Source: Trichobilharzia szidati (taxonomy: Eukaryota > Platyhelminthes > Trematoda > Strigeidida > Schistosomatidae). Taken from it: a DNA stretch of 64,000 bases. The notes beneath the pieces are model-generated. The model was given only the letters and a program-made list of their open reading frames with translations, was not told where the DNA came from and made no database searches. Location: NCBI GenBank assembly GCA_944472155.2, contig OX235277.1:19912804-19976803 (forward strand), given 5' to 3'. The translations under genes were made by a program, and so were the position numbers. Below are positions 13,610 to 23,716 of this stretch, piece after piece; position 1 is the stretch's first letter, and each line of letters begins with the position of its first letter.

Positions 13610-13800
13610 GACCCGTTTCAAAAGTGGTCTGGTGCAGAAGGCTTTGCTTTGAAACTATGGGCATTGGGTTCGAACGTCGTAGGAACATAATCACTCACTG
13701 CGAAACGCAGGTACATCCAGATAAGGAGTCCCGAAGGGACGAAATGTGCATCCTGAATTCTACTCCTAGTCACCATCCACCAATTAACCATTAATTACTT
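13610..13800 (+). mobile_element. Sm-alpha-like SINE with hammerhead
   Basis: A tRNA-derived short element. An A-box-like TGGTGCAGAAGG lies at 13630-13641 and a B-box-like GGTTCGAACGTC at 13667-13678, the usual internal polymerase III promoter spacing. A hammerhead-type sequence follows at 13709-13763. Promoter plus ribozyme in this order is the known organisation of the schistosome Sm-alpha satellite/SINE family (established knowledge). The copy is old: the ribozyme core is mutated. The element boundaries are approximate because no target duplication could be assigned. Confidence 0.7.
13709..13763 (+). ncRNA. Decayed hammerhead ribozyme in SINE
   Basis: Stem I 5' strand is at 13709-13720. 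The core position reads ATAAGGA (13721-13727) where CTGANGA is needed. Stem II is perfect, GTCCC-GAA-GGGAC (13728-13740). The GAAA core is at 13741-13744. A tiny stem III forms from ATG/CAT around TG. TC is at 13751-13752 and the stem I 3' strand CTGAATTCTAC follows. The C3-to-A and G5-to-A changes hit residues essential for catalysis, so self-cleavage is not expected. Confidence 0.65.
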
Positions 13801-14702
13801 TAGTAGAAATGCTTCTGTCGTACTATTCATGAAAGTGTTGTCAATCTCAGTCATCTTTCAAGTAAACCTAATGTTCTTCTGATATCTGCAAGTGTATCAG
13901 GTTTTCGTTGTGTCTTGTCTCAAGTTGTGTTTACATACAGTTTCTTGTTGTCGCTTCTTTTCTTATCTGGTACGGTTCAAAGCTAAAATTGGTGAGTAAG
14001 GGGAACATAGTTGGGTAGTTGAACTTAGTATTCTTACATGTTCAAAAGACCTAAAATTTTGCAACCTATTTGAATATTTAAAACAATGTTGTATTTATTA
14101 CCTTTCTCCTGTGAATCATTCTCATGTTTGCATATCTAATTTTGATCCCATCTTTCCTGATTGCTTTCTATTTTCACTGCTTCAATTTCATGTTCTACGA
14201 TATCAGTCTGTTGATAATAAGGTTCTGCTTTACAAGTGCGATTTTATTTGAATGAAATCCAAGTTCTGTCATGAAGTTACTGACTGTGGAGAAAGTGTTC
14301 TGTTCTTTTTCTTATCCTTATTTGTCTGGAATATTTAATTTGAATTTAAGTTCATTTAAGATAATATTCATTTTGTATCCAAGTGAGTTTTGAAATATAA
14401 ACTTATGTAGAAGAATGGTTCGGTTGGTTTACTGGGTTCACATCTAAATACGTGAATTTCAATGACTCATAGGGTGTTCAGGGTCCAAAAAGATGTTTCT
14501 TAGCACATTACTGCATAATTTCAAATATCAACCCGCAACAATATTTAACAGGTTGGCTAACAGTCAAAAAACAGTCTTCGTCCTACCTAGGGAATTCAAT
14601 GCGCTTCACAATGTACAACATCATTTCTGAGTGGCCTAGGAGAGATTATGCAGGAGCGACAAAGAAGAACAGTCATGCGAGAGAGCAAGCTGAAGCTGAA
14701 TG
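13801..14702. other. Non-coding, nothing recognised
   Basis: AT-rich sequence without a frame or repeat that I recognise. Confidence 0.45.
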
Positions 14703-14990
14703 CTAACAGATTACTTTAACACCGTATTGTAGAAGGTTAGACGAAATATTTTTCAAGAAATCAACAGCATGAAGACTGTCAGGAAAGAAATGAGGAAAGC
14801 AACTATCCAAGATATTTATCATCTGATTAGATTCAACTTCAGTGTATTTATGATACAGTGAATCAAAAGGACGAAGAAGTTTATATGAATCTCGTTTGTC
14901 TTCGTACGTGAACCGTTTAACCATTTTTCTTCCACATTGTTCAGCTAATTTCCATCCCATTGGGCAGTTGATTGGTGGCTTATATCTCAC
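14703..14990 (-). CDS. Possible terminal exon, ECD-like C-terminus
   Basis: A minus-strand frame open for about 95 codons ends in TAG at 14703-14705. The longer 145-codon version runs into antisense PLE sequence above about 15010, so only the lower part is considered. The composition is protein-like (KRFTYEDKRDSYKLLRPFDS). The last 40 residues contain NILDS and SNLLQYGV, which resemble the NILES...SNLLQ...GV pattern I associate with the C-terminus of ecdysoneless (ECD/SGT1) proteins. That is a weak match made without alignment. Possible acceptors lie near 14990-15000 next to the PLE 5' junction, so an insertion in or beside the upstream intron is plausible. It could equally be a pseudogene or chance. 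Confidence 0.3.
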   Translation of the reverse strand: MRYKPPINCPMGWKLAEQCGRKMVKRFTYEDKRDSYKLLRPFDSLYHKYTEVESNQMINILDSCFPHFFPDSLHAVDFLKNISSNLLQYGVKVIC

Positions 14991-15096
14991 GCTGGTTGGT
15001 AGCATTTGATGACGAAGGCACGAAGCCCTCAAAAGACTGAAAAACAGGAAAGACATCGTTATAGTACCAGCTGACAAAGGAAGGACTACAGTAATC

Positions 15097-16971
15097 ATGG
15101 ACAAAGAAGAATTCACTGCAAAAGCGGAAGAACTACTCAAAGATCAAACAATATACCAACAACTAACAACAAACCCCATCGAAACTCTATACAACCGCAT
15201 CCAAAGAACCCTAAGCAAACTCACGAAAACGGGTCAGATCACAAAAGAAGATCAATGGCGAATGAAATCCAATGGACCCGTCATACCTCGATTCTACGGC
15301 AGACCAAAAATACACAAGCCAAATATACCTCTACGACCAATCGTATCACTCCCAGGAACCCCAACATACAATTTATCCAAAGAACTATACAGAAGACTGA
15401 AACACTTGACGAAATCATGTGATCACTCCATCCAATCTGCGACCCAATTTTTAGAGAAAATCAAAGGCATTGAAATAGACAGCCAAGAAATAATGGTATC
15501 CTTCGACGTCACGGCATTATATACTTCGATTGGACTAAAACTAGCAAAAGAAACCATGGAACAACTACTCAACAACGACGAACACATACAACAATCAAAA
15601 ATGCAGCATTCAAGTTGGATGGAATGCATAAACTTGTGTCTCACAACTTATTTCCAATTCAACGGCCAAATGTATGAACAAATTCAAGGGACACCTATGG
15701 GATCACCCATATCAGGATCGATTGCGGAAGCCGTCATGCAAAGACTGGAAAACATAATTCTGCCAAAGATCAAACCGAAAATTTGGATACGCTACATAGA
15801 TGATACATTCGTGATAATCAAAAGAGAAAACTTAGACAATACCCACAACATAATAAACAACACCTTCAACGACATCAAATTCACAAGAGAGGAAGAATAT
15901 GAAAACAAAATCCCATTCTTAGACGTCTTAATCAAACGAAAAGCGACAGGAAAATTAGAAACCCAAGTATACAGAAAACCAACGCACACGGATCAAATAC
16001 TCAATTACAACAGTAACAACCCAACATCACACAAAATTAGCTGCATACGTACATTGTTCAAGAGAGCCAGGACTCATTGCAGCACTCCCGCCTTGAGGAA
16101 AATTGAAGAAAATCATCTTATGGACGTCTTCGAAAGAAATGGATACCCACGAAACTTCATCAAAAGACATCTACCCCCAGCTCAACCAACCAAATCAAAG
16201 GCCACCAGCGAAAACACAAAAAAAGTCGTCCTACCATATATAAAAGATATCTCCGAAATCACTGCAAGACTATTCAAACCTTTTGGAATCGATGTCGCTC
16301 ATAAACCAACAAAGTCACTACACTCAGTTCTATGTAAGCCAAAGGACTCAACGGCAAAAGAAGACAAAACTAACGTCATCTACAAGATAAATTGCAACGA
16401 CTGCGACAAACATTACATTGGTCAAAGTGGACGCCCTCTTCGTCTTCGCATTCACGAACACAAACTAGCTGTCAAAAGACACGACATACACTCCCTCATA
16501 TCACTACATGCAGACAACCACGGGCACCAATTCGACTGGGACAATGTTCAAATCTTAGACAAAGGGAACTGCAAAAATGCCAGAGAATTCCTAGAGGCCT
16601 GGTATTCAAATGAATCAGCAAATAATAGACACATAGAGATTGACAAAATATACCAATCCATACAAAGAAATTCACACAAAAACAAAGTCAAACTTCAGGT
16701 CAAGGAAACAGTCAACACCAAAACAAGTGAACTAGAAAGTGAGAAATCACACAAAAACAACCAATCACGTTCAAGGTTAGCAGAAGGAATGACTAAGGAC
16801 ATTCAGACAAAAGAAGCAGCCAGCACCGAGACAAGCAAACTAGGGGATGAAATGTCACACGAAAACAACCAGTCACGTTCAAGGTTACTAGAAGAGATGA
16901 CTAATAAACTCATAGAGAATTCTAAAAGCTCACTTCACATCGAAGTATGCGCTGAAGATGTTGCTCAGTAG
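15097..16971 (+). CDS. PLE reverse transcriptase/GIY-YIG protein
   Basis: Encodes the retrotransposition protein of a Penelope-like element; it would copy element RNA at a nicked target. From the first ATG there are 624 residues without a stop. RT motifs: KIHKPNIPLRPIVS (71-84), motif A SFDVTALYTS with Asp137, motif B QGTPMGSPISG (197-207), motif C YIDD (233-236). A GIY-YIG endonuclease follows: VIYKINC (427-433), HYIGQSGR (439-446), RIHEH (451-455) and a Glu near 497-500 as likely metal ligand. The C-terminal tail carries two copies of a ~40-residue repeat sharing NNQSRSRL. PLE coding similarity extends 28 codons upstream of this ATG without a start, so the ATG is internal and the protein lacks its native N-terminus. 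The stop codon lies within a hammerhead-like fold. Confidence 0.9.
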   Translation: MDKEEFTAKAEELLKDQTIYQQLTTNPIETLYNRIQRTLSKLTKTGQITKEDQWRMKSNGPVIPRFYGRPKIHKPNIPLRPIVSLPGTPTYNLSKELYRRLKHLTKSCDHSIQSATQFLEKIKGIEIDSQEIMVSFDVTALYTSIGLKLAKETMEQLLNNDEHIQQSKMQHSSWMECINLCLTTYFQFNGQMYEQIQGTPMGSPISGSIAEAVMQRLENIILPKIKPKIWIRYIDDTFVIIKRENLDNTHNIINNTFNDIKFTREEEYENKIPFLDVLIKRKATGKLETQVYRKPTHTDQILNYNSNNPTSHKISCIRTLFKRARTHCSTPALRKIEENHLMDVFERNGYPRNFIKRHLPPAQPTKSKATSENTKKVVLPYIKDISEITARLFKPFGIDVAHKPTKSLHSVLCKPKDSTAKEDKTNVIYKINCNDCDKHYIGQSGRPLRLRIHEHKLAVKRHDIHSLISLHADNHGHQFDWDNVQILDKGNCKNAREFLEAWYSNESANNRHIEIDKIYQSIQRNSHKNKVKLQVKETVNTKTSELESEKSHKNNQSRSRLAEGMTKDIQTKEAASTETSKLGDEMSHENNQSRSRLLEEMTNKLIENSKSSLHIEVCAEDVAQ

Positions 16972-16989
16972 AGCAATGAAAGCTTCGCA
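16948..16989 (+). ncRNA. Hammerhead-like fold in PLE tail
   Basis: Stem I TGCG (16948-16951) pairs with CGCA (16986-16989). Core CTGAAGA (16952-16958) fits CUGANGA. Stem II TTGCTC/GAGCAA (16961-16976) has an AGTA loop. GAAA (16978-16981) is followed by GCTT with a minimal stem III. Predicted cleavage is after T16985. Hammerheads with very short stem III are established in PLEs. One unpaired U between the core and stem II departs from the consensus. The stop codon TAG of the RT protein (16969-16971) spans loop and stem II. Confidence 0.6.
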
Positions 16990-17060
16990 ACCAAACCATC
17001 CAGCTCAGAGAACACAACCACACCAAAATCATCCACCTGAGCTACAATTCTTCTCTATTA

Positions 17061-17284
17061 TACAGGGAATTCGTTAGCAAATTTAGGTAGATCCGATGAA
17101 CTACAGCAAGATGTGTGATAAACATTGATGAAGTAAATTTGATTGTCCCTAGACCGCTGTTTTCCAAGAAATCTAACAGTGACACAACTGCTACTATCAC
17201 CCGAGTATTTAAAATACACAGTTCTGAAAGAATAACGGTTGCAACACGACTACCTTAATTCTGCTTAGAACTTCGGCGATCCTG
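17061..17284. other. Flanking sequence of PLE
   Basis: No coding content; it follows the conserved PLE tail. Confidence 0.4.
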
Positions 17285-17372
17285 TCCCAGACTGCATTAT
17301 CAACATATAGATTTATCGAACCCCGAACCCGTTGCGTATTCGCGCATTATACCGCTATGCCACTGACACACA
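17285..17372 (-). repeat. tRNA-like SINE head, degenerate
   Basis: On the minus strand the sequence contains an A-box-like TGGCATAGCGG and a B-box-like GGGGTTCGATAAATC about 45 nt later, as in tRNA-derived SINEs. No intact cloverleaf was traced, so this is a SINE fragment rather than a tRNA gene. Confidence 0.45.
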
Positions 17373-19285
17373 TGTTTATCACTACTGATCATATCATATA
17401 TCAACTTCACATTGTACCTCACAACTTGCGGAAGTGCTTCCATCACAAAGCATCAAGAAGAGTTATGCATCCAGAAACACTTTGTTTATTTTACCTGTTT
17501 GGACTGAGTTAAATATACTACCCCAACTTTCAATGTATTCATAGTTCATCAAACATTCTTTTTGAGTATATGGTTGATGTCTTCATTCAAGTTGACACAT
17601 ATTCGTAGAATCTACACAGTTTATCGTCAACTCTGCAGTTTTTCATAACAATAGATTTGTAATATTTTGTTCAATGGTAAATATTAAGAAAAATGAAGAC
17701 GAGTAGTAAAACCAGAGTTATGTGATCAGAGCTAAAGTGAGCAGTGGTCTCGTGGGTTTCTATAGACTAACCGTGATTCTGCCATTCACACTTTTTATTT
17801 TGTTATAATTTCGTTTTGTTTTTCAGTTCTGCATTATCGTTGTGTTAGTTTTTGTGTTTTGTTCAGCCAAATGTATACATTCAAACGAAAGTTGCACATA
17901 CAATTCAAAATATCCGTCTAAATAGGTGAATTTGGACAATCTGTGTAACGGAATAGTAGTTTAACGGTAGAAGACCAGAGGATCGGTAAAATAATGTTTG
18001 TTTGGAAGTTGATATATATCTCTTCAACGCATCATTCCTACCGATCTTCTGGGTTTCGCTACTTCTGGCCTCCAATATTGTGTTTCTTTGTGTTCATTCC
18101 ATGTCTCCCATGTATCTCCGTAACGCTGTATCATTTGCTTTTTCCGACATAAAAACTATCTCCCTACTATTTGATGCTTTTCTGCTGAACGTTTACTACT
18201 GATAAATCTTACCAGTACCGAACACCACAGTGGTCTACAGATTCGCTACTGAAAGATCGAGTTACAAATGTTGATACTTATTTGCTTGTTTAAAATTAAC
18301 TTCGTACTTTGTTCTCATCTTTTCTCCTGGGTTACGTATCACTGTTCTGACGCTTGCACATCATAAACTGACTTTTCCCATGTTCCTGTTTCATCTCTAA
18401 ATTAAATGCCTGTCTTTATGTTTTTGTTATGATTTGATTTGATGATAAGTTCTTTCACGCTTACGATTTCGTCAGAATGAGTCAAGCCCATTCTGACTTT
18501 GAGCTGTCAGCGAGCATTGTTTGATGCGTGATTATCGCTGAGGATGTTTTGATCACACCTAGTTCGGTATATTCTACTTAACTAACAGGTACTTCTTACG
18601 GTCGAAGTTTTGTTACCTAATTTCATTCTACATTGCTTGTTTCGTACTGGTAGACTCTCTGATCTATATAGCTGCCTTACGGTATTTTTGAGGTGATTTC
18701 TAATTTTCGGTGTTCTCGTTAGGCAGTACAACAGATTTCATGAAGAAATAACCGTCTTTTTAGTTTACTTTTCCATCTTTCAGTCCACAACACGTCTTTT
18801 TGATCGTAACAAGTTGTTTGAATAAACATTTTCCGCTTCACATGGACACATTTTCAAATTAGCATGCAGTTTTCATGTAGATCTACAGTGTCATTGAGAC
18901 TCACTCATCCTTAAAATTCACATTAACCTGATATTGTAGGGTGTGCTGAGAATACAAACAACTGTTTTACTCTAAGTCGAACAGCTATTCTCAAATGCAA
19001 CCAGGCAGCACATTGATAGATACCCTTTTTTGATAAGACCAGCAACAAACGACCTACTTATGTGCGTATGTGTATACTTTGGTGGGAAAAATATAATGCT
19101 TCTAGTTGGAACTGACAAGACTGCATGACTTCGAGATCACCTTACAAGCGTTTGCTGAAACACTTTGGAATAGATTGAAAACGGTGACAACAAAATGCAG
19201 TCAGAAAATTACAAAATTTTGAATATAACAAAAATTTAGTCAAACTGTATACATCAGATGTCATACATTTATAAACTTTAGACTT
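17373..19285. other. Non-coding, nothing recognised
   Basis: AT-rich sequence. The plus-strand frame at 18002-18202 (66 codons) is hydrophobic and has no recognised family. Around 17950-17985 there is a faint tRNA-like stretch (GTAGTTTAACGGTAGAAG) that was not pursued. Confidence 0.4.
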
Positions 19286-19289
19286 TGCT

Positions 19290-19400
19290 AAGCATTAACA
19301 TGAGGCTAGCAACTTCATCCTGTAAAATAAACACTGCTACAGAAACTTCAAGCCACTAGCTTGAAGCCCTATTTTCCACTGGGGAACGTGAAGAAAAAAC
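19290..19400 (+). repeat. SINE tail fragment (hairpin family)
   Basis: Carries the conserved tail: GAGGCTAGCAAC, then ACTTCAAGCC and GCTTGAAGCC forming a short stem-loop, then GGGGAACGTGAAG. It is the same family as 10409-10640 (minus) and 59440-59672 (plus). The tRNA-like head is missing, so the copy is 5' truncated. Confidence 0.65.
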
Positions 19401-20581
19401 AGCATTAACATAAGATGGGTGGTCAGGATACTAATACTTTCAAACACTATTGCAGACGGAAATTTAAGTTTCGAATACTCTGTGATCCTCCACAATATAC
19501 AATCAAGTCCATTGCGTTTTTGTATTGCCCCCAGCTTGCGGCTTGCGAAAAGCATTAGAAGTATTTTCGAGATTGAGTTCAATTATCTCTTGGAATGCAC
19601 TATTTTGCTTTCGAGAATAAGGTACAAACTAAAATCCATCAACGTGATCTTCAAACAGGTTTTACTGGTGTTACATATGAAGAGAAATATGCACCTCGTC
19701 TGAACAGCAATCATCAATCAGGCTGGAAGATTTCACAATATATGATTGGTGAATTTCTACAAAAACAGTCAACTGATAATTTCCATTGTTTATTATTATT
19801 CTGGAGGACTAAGTACTCTTCAGAAAAGTCTGTGTCACATAATTGGGTAGCGAAATTGTTTCAGATAAAATAATCAAACCTTTCTGAAAGAAACATATTT
19901 TAAGCTGACATAAATAGTTCCCTGTTTGAGGCTATCAAGTGATTGTATGCAAAGGACCTTAAAATTTAAGCGGAAGAATGATAATTTCACTTCCGGCCTA
20001 TACAGCACTTGAGAGGAATTCTATGATGCTGTGATTCTTGCAACATCAGCATCATCATGGTAGCAAATAAAATATATGTAACGTCTCTCAGTATTAATTT
20101 TCCACTTGGTAACATTTATTTATCTACATAAATTTAAAATAGTCCAAAAAACTTACTATGACGGGACTTGATGAATTCATCAGATTTCTGAAGAACTCTT
20201 TGGCTGAGTAATCTAATTTCAGGGACATATATATGCATATATACTATTAGAAATACGTCGGAAGTTGTGATACTGATAAATAAATAATCTACATTGAATC
20301 GACCACGCGAAAAGACAGCTGAAAATATTGAATGAGTTGACGGTGCCAATGTTACAGTTTTAGTCCAGAAAATTCTTTATTATTGAACATTATGGTAATT
20401 TGACTTCATATGTTCTCAACCGTTTCACCAAATGCTGCAAAATGCTTGTAGACTATTAACTTATCATTCAGCTTATGTATTTGCTTCCACAAACGCACTC
20501 ATACTGATTTATGTACATTATAGTGTTAAGGATTACCGACTGGTCTTTCCCAGTGCGACAAAGCACACGCTTGGTGACGTT
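19401..20581. other. Unidentified frames; left flank of LTR element
   Basis: A plus-strand frame at 19595-19873 (92 codons; contains YEEKYAPRLNSNHQSGWKIS) has a protein-like composition but no recognised domain. The overlapping frames at 19337-19582 (minus) and 19419-19703 (plus) show nothing recognisable. The 4-bp target site AAAG of the LTR insertion is at 20582-20585. Confidence 0.3.
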
Positions 20582-20585
20582 AAAG

Positions 20586-20899
20586 TGTGGTGAGAGCTGT
20601 CCACTAGTCAAATTGGTAGACAGTAATTTACGTCAATATTTACGTTCCCAAGATTTGTCGTGAGAAAATGTGAACAAAGATTGACTTTGCGTAGGCGAAT
20701 GCAGTTAACATATAGAGGATTTGACATTCAAGAAACAGTCACAAATAGATGAAAGATTAACTTTACGTGAGAAACAACCAATCGGAAGACTGTGTTTGTT
20801 TGCTTAAATATCCATAGTAATGTACATGAAAATATATAAATATGCGTTGATTTCCTTAATAAATGATCTGTTGCCTGACTCTTGCCTTCTGTTGTTACA
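20586..20899 (+). repeat. 5' LTR
   Basis: 314 bp, TG...CA ends. It differs from the 3' LTR at only two positions near its end (GACTCTTGCC here, GACTGTTGCG there). It would hold the promoter and the transcript start. Confidence 0.95.
20831..20863 (+). promoter_or_regulatory. LTR TATA-like box and poly(A) signal
   Basis: AATATATAAATA at 20831-20842 is a TATA-like box. AATAAA at 20858-20863 is a polyadenylation signal about 20 bp downstream. The same pair recurs in the 3' LTR. Their roles are inferred from position. Confidence 0.5.
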
Positions 20900-20901
20900 T
20901 T

Positions 20902-20919
20902 TGGTGTCGCTGCCTGTCA
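20902..20919 (+). other. Putative primer-binding site
   Basis: Two bases after the 5' LTR lies TGGTGTCGCTGCCTGTCA. The leading TGG complements a tRNA 3' CCA, as at gypsy primer sites. The first seven bases would suit a tRNA ending GACACCA; which tRNA was not resolved. Confidence 0.55.
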
Positions 20920-20923
20920 CGAA

Positions 20924-21400
20924 ATGAAAGTCACATGGCCTGCAGCTTTTGAAGAAGGAGACATATGGATCTTCTTAAGGGACTTCGAAGCTATTGCAGA
21001 GTTGAATGGTGTGCAAGAGCCATCAGCGAAGACGGTTGTTCTTGGAACGCTACTGAGAGGCCGGGCGAAGGCAGCATATGACAGTGTGAAGCAAACAGAG
21101 GGGCAAGCAACTTGGAAGTCAGTGGTTGAACGTTTGAAGCAGGAGTTTGACAGCCCGATGGACAGAGAGAGGGCAATGCAGCAGTTTCGCACCATGAAGC
21201 TGGGAGTTGACAGTGACCCTCTCGTATTGGCGCTGACCTTGACAAGCCTACTTCGTCGCGCTCTACCAACACTGGACGAAGATTCTGAGGCACAAAGTTG
21301 GCATCGCAGTTTATGGAGAGTGTCCAAGAACATATATCCGAACAGCTACATCTGGTTAACGCCGTACAGCCACTGGACATCGGAGAGCTTGCGAAGGTGA
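20924..21400 (+). pseudogene. Gag N-terminal part of gypsy element
   Basis: Structural protein of the LTR element, forming the particle. The first ATG is at 20924 (MKVTWPAAFEEGDIWIFLRDF), a short distance after the primer site. The capsid-like segment includes WKSVVERLKQEFDSP and RAMQQFRTMKLG, typical of gypsy Gag helices. Near 21290-21300 the sequence shifts frame: the continuation (ASQFMESVQEH, coiled-coil region, zinc knuckle) is in the frame of the next entry, and the present frame runs on with unrelated residues to 21400. Because the shift precedes the nucleocapsid knuckle, it is more likely a lesion than a programmed gag-pol shift. Confidence 0.8.
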
Positions 21401-23716
21401 CCAGACAACTGTTGAGTAAGACAGCTGCAGCGGTAGAGCCACCAAAATCCGAGCAGTGTGAGAAACAAATCGAAGAGTTGCAACGTGAAGTGGCCGCGCT
21501 GAGACTGAGCGTGCGGAGAGACCGGTGTTTCGCATGTGGCAAACTGGGGCACTGGAGAGACCGCTGCCCGGAAAGACGACAAAGAAGAATTTTTAAAAGA
21601 TATACTGTGTCTTCTTCCTGTGTTCCGAGACTTGAGGTAGTAGGGGCCATGGAGAAGGGGGCAATATATTCGAAGTTACGGGTAAATCATCACGAGTTGG
21701 TGTGTTTAATCGACACAGGGGCTGCAGTCTCACTCGTAGATAGGAGTCTATGTTCGTTGACAGTGCAGACAGTAGGCGGTCACGTGTTAAGAATCGCGGG
21801 AGTTTCAGACTGCAAGGTCAGAATTGGAGAGGATTGCGTGACCTACCCATTCCTGGTTGTACCTGAATTGCGCCGAACAATCCTTGGGGCCGACTTTTTG
21901 CGAGAAGTGGGTGCAGTGATTAACATGAAGAAAAGGGTTGTCGTTACGAAGTGCGGGTGTTTTAGCATGCACGAGGATAGTGAGGTAGCAGAGATTGCGG
22001 CATCGGAAGTCCGAAGTATAGCAAAGTTACTCAGCAAATACGATCATCTGTTTACTGGAGATGGGGACCCATACGGTTATTGCGATAAGGTGAATCATGA
22101 AATTCCGTTAAGTGACCCGAAAGTAACGTCATTTACCACGCGAAGAGTTCCATGTCATTTAGAAGGCGAAGTTGAGCGACAGGTAGGAGAGATGTTAAAA
22201 GATGATATTATTGAAGAAGCTGATAGCCCGTACAACTCTCCAGTGCTGTTAGTAAAAAGGCGACAGTTAAACAGTATGACAGAGTTAAGACCGTGTGCCA
22301 TGCCAACAGTAGTAGAAACTTTAGATCGCCTACAAGGCGCAAATTTGTTTTCAGTTCTCGATCTTCGCTCGGGATACTGGCAGATACCGATAAAGCCAGG
22401 TGATAGAGATAAGACGGCATTCATCGTGGGTCAGACACAATATCGATTTAAACGCATGCCGTTTGGACTAGCAGGTGCACCGTTCACGTTCAGACGACTG
22501 ATGACGCTATTACTTAAGAACTTGAAAAACGTTGAGGTGTACGGTGATGATCTCGTCATATATAGTCAAAACGAAAACGATCATGTGAACCATGTGGAAG
22601 CCGTGCTGCGACGCATCGAAGAGTTTGGACTGCGCGTCAACAAAACCAAGTCTCAGATAGCCGAAAAGAATGTAACTCTTTTGGGACATAAAGTGGGAAA
22701 TGGTGAGATTAAACCACTACCGGAGAAAATCTTGACGATAAAGACGATCTTGGCCCCGAATTCAAAGGGAAAATTGAGACAATTCTTAGGTAGAGCAGCG
22801 TTTTATAGTCGCTTCGTGAAGAACTTCAATGAGATAGCAGCCCCTCTGTACAGGCTACTAGTTGAACCGAAGTTTGTTTGGTCGGAGGAATCGCAAAAGA
22901 CATTCAACAGGATTAAACAGCTGCTCGACCACCAACAAATGACACTAAAGCTACCTGTACCTGGAAGGCAGTTCACAGTGTGCACAGATGCCAGTGACTA
23001 CGCCATAGGTGCGGTCCTAAGACAGGGTGAGGGAATCGTTGAGTATGCCAGTCGGGTTTTGACACACACAGAGCGAAAGTATTCAGTGATAGAGAAAGAA
23101 TGTTTAGCGATGGTATGCGCAATCGACAAATGGAGACCTTATTTACTCGGCCGGCGGTTCCACATCGAAACGGATCATAAGCCGCTACAGTTTCTGAAGA
23201 CAGCGAGAGACCAACGAGGGAAATTGTCACGGTGGATGTTGCGTCTTCAGGAGTACGATTTTACCATCTCACGCGTTCCTGGAAATGAAAATGTCTTGGC
23301 AGATTTGTTGTCAAGACCAGAAGACGAGTCTGAGTTGCCCGAGGTCGCGTACAGAGTGCATGCAGTAGAACAAGACCCACTAAGACTGGCACGCAGACAA
23401 AGGTTGGATGATACGCTGAATGCAGTAATACAGGTGATCACTAACGGAATAGAAGTGGATCCAACTACATCGAGTAAGGAGCTAACCACACTACTCAGAC
23501 AGAGAGATCGACTAAGAGTGAATGTCTACGGGACTCTGACCTGGCGAGAAGAAGACGGAAGCTGGCTAGCTGTCATACCTCAATCGTCGCGCCACGACAC
23601 GATAGAAGAATGCCACCAGCTAGCACATACCGGAGTGGCCAGAACAACCGACCTCTTGAGACAAAGTATGTACTGGCCAGGTATGAGAGAAGACGTAGCA
23701 AAGATAAGTACTTGGA
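21298..23716 (+). pseudogene. Gag-Pol: knuckle, protease, RT, RNase H
   Basis: Open for over 800 codons. Counting from 21298: zinc knuckle CFACGKLGHWRDRC (77-90), aspartic protease DTGA (139-142), RT motif A FSVLDL (Asp355), RT YGDD (415-418), RNase H TDAS (Asp564), E599/E601, ETDHKPL (Asp626) and LADLLSR (Asp669), and the first half of the integrase zinc domain (His773, His777). After VLLVK (320) the sequence goes straight to RRQLNSMT. About a dozen residues normally present in RT here, including the conserved basic fingers residues, are missing in frame, so RT is probably inactive. Another frameshift at about 23716 separates the zinc-domain histidines from its CPRC cysteines. Confidence 0.92.

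Larger units (their letters stand above)
15010..17060 (+). mobile_element. 5'-truncated Penelope-like retroelement
   Basis: A Penelope-like element copy: RT-GIY-YIG reading frame, hammerhead-like tail and a short 3' region. Similarity to PLE proteins starts at 15013 (RRHEALKRL...VPADKGRTTVIMD). Just upstream in frame are two TGA codons (15007-15012), and the N-terminal third of a full PLE protein is absent, so the copy is 5' truncated. The 3' limit near 17060 is set by comparison with tail fragments at 30902-31012, 31164-31310 and 52010-52165. Target duplications were not found. The intact reading frame suggests a young insertion. Confidence 0.88.

Noticed and set aside
14991..15140. Upper part of the 145-codon minus-strand frame
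   Set aside because: It is antisense to well-supported PLE coding sequence (VPADKGRTTVIMD on the plus strand).
21280..21310. Programmed gag-pol frameshift
   Set aside because: The shift falls before the Gag zinc knuckle, so it would split Gag itself; a mutation is more likely.
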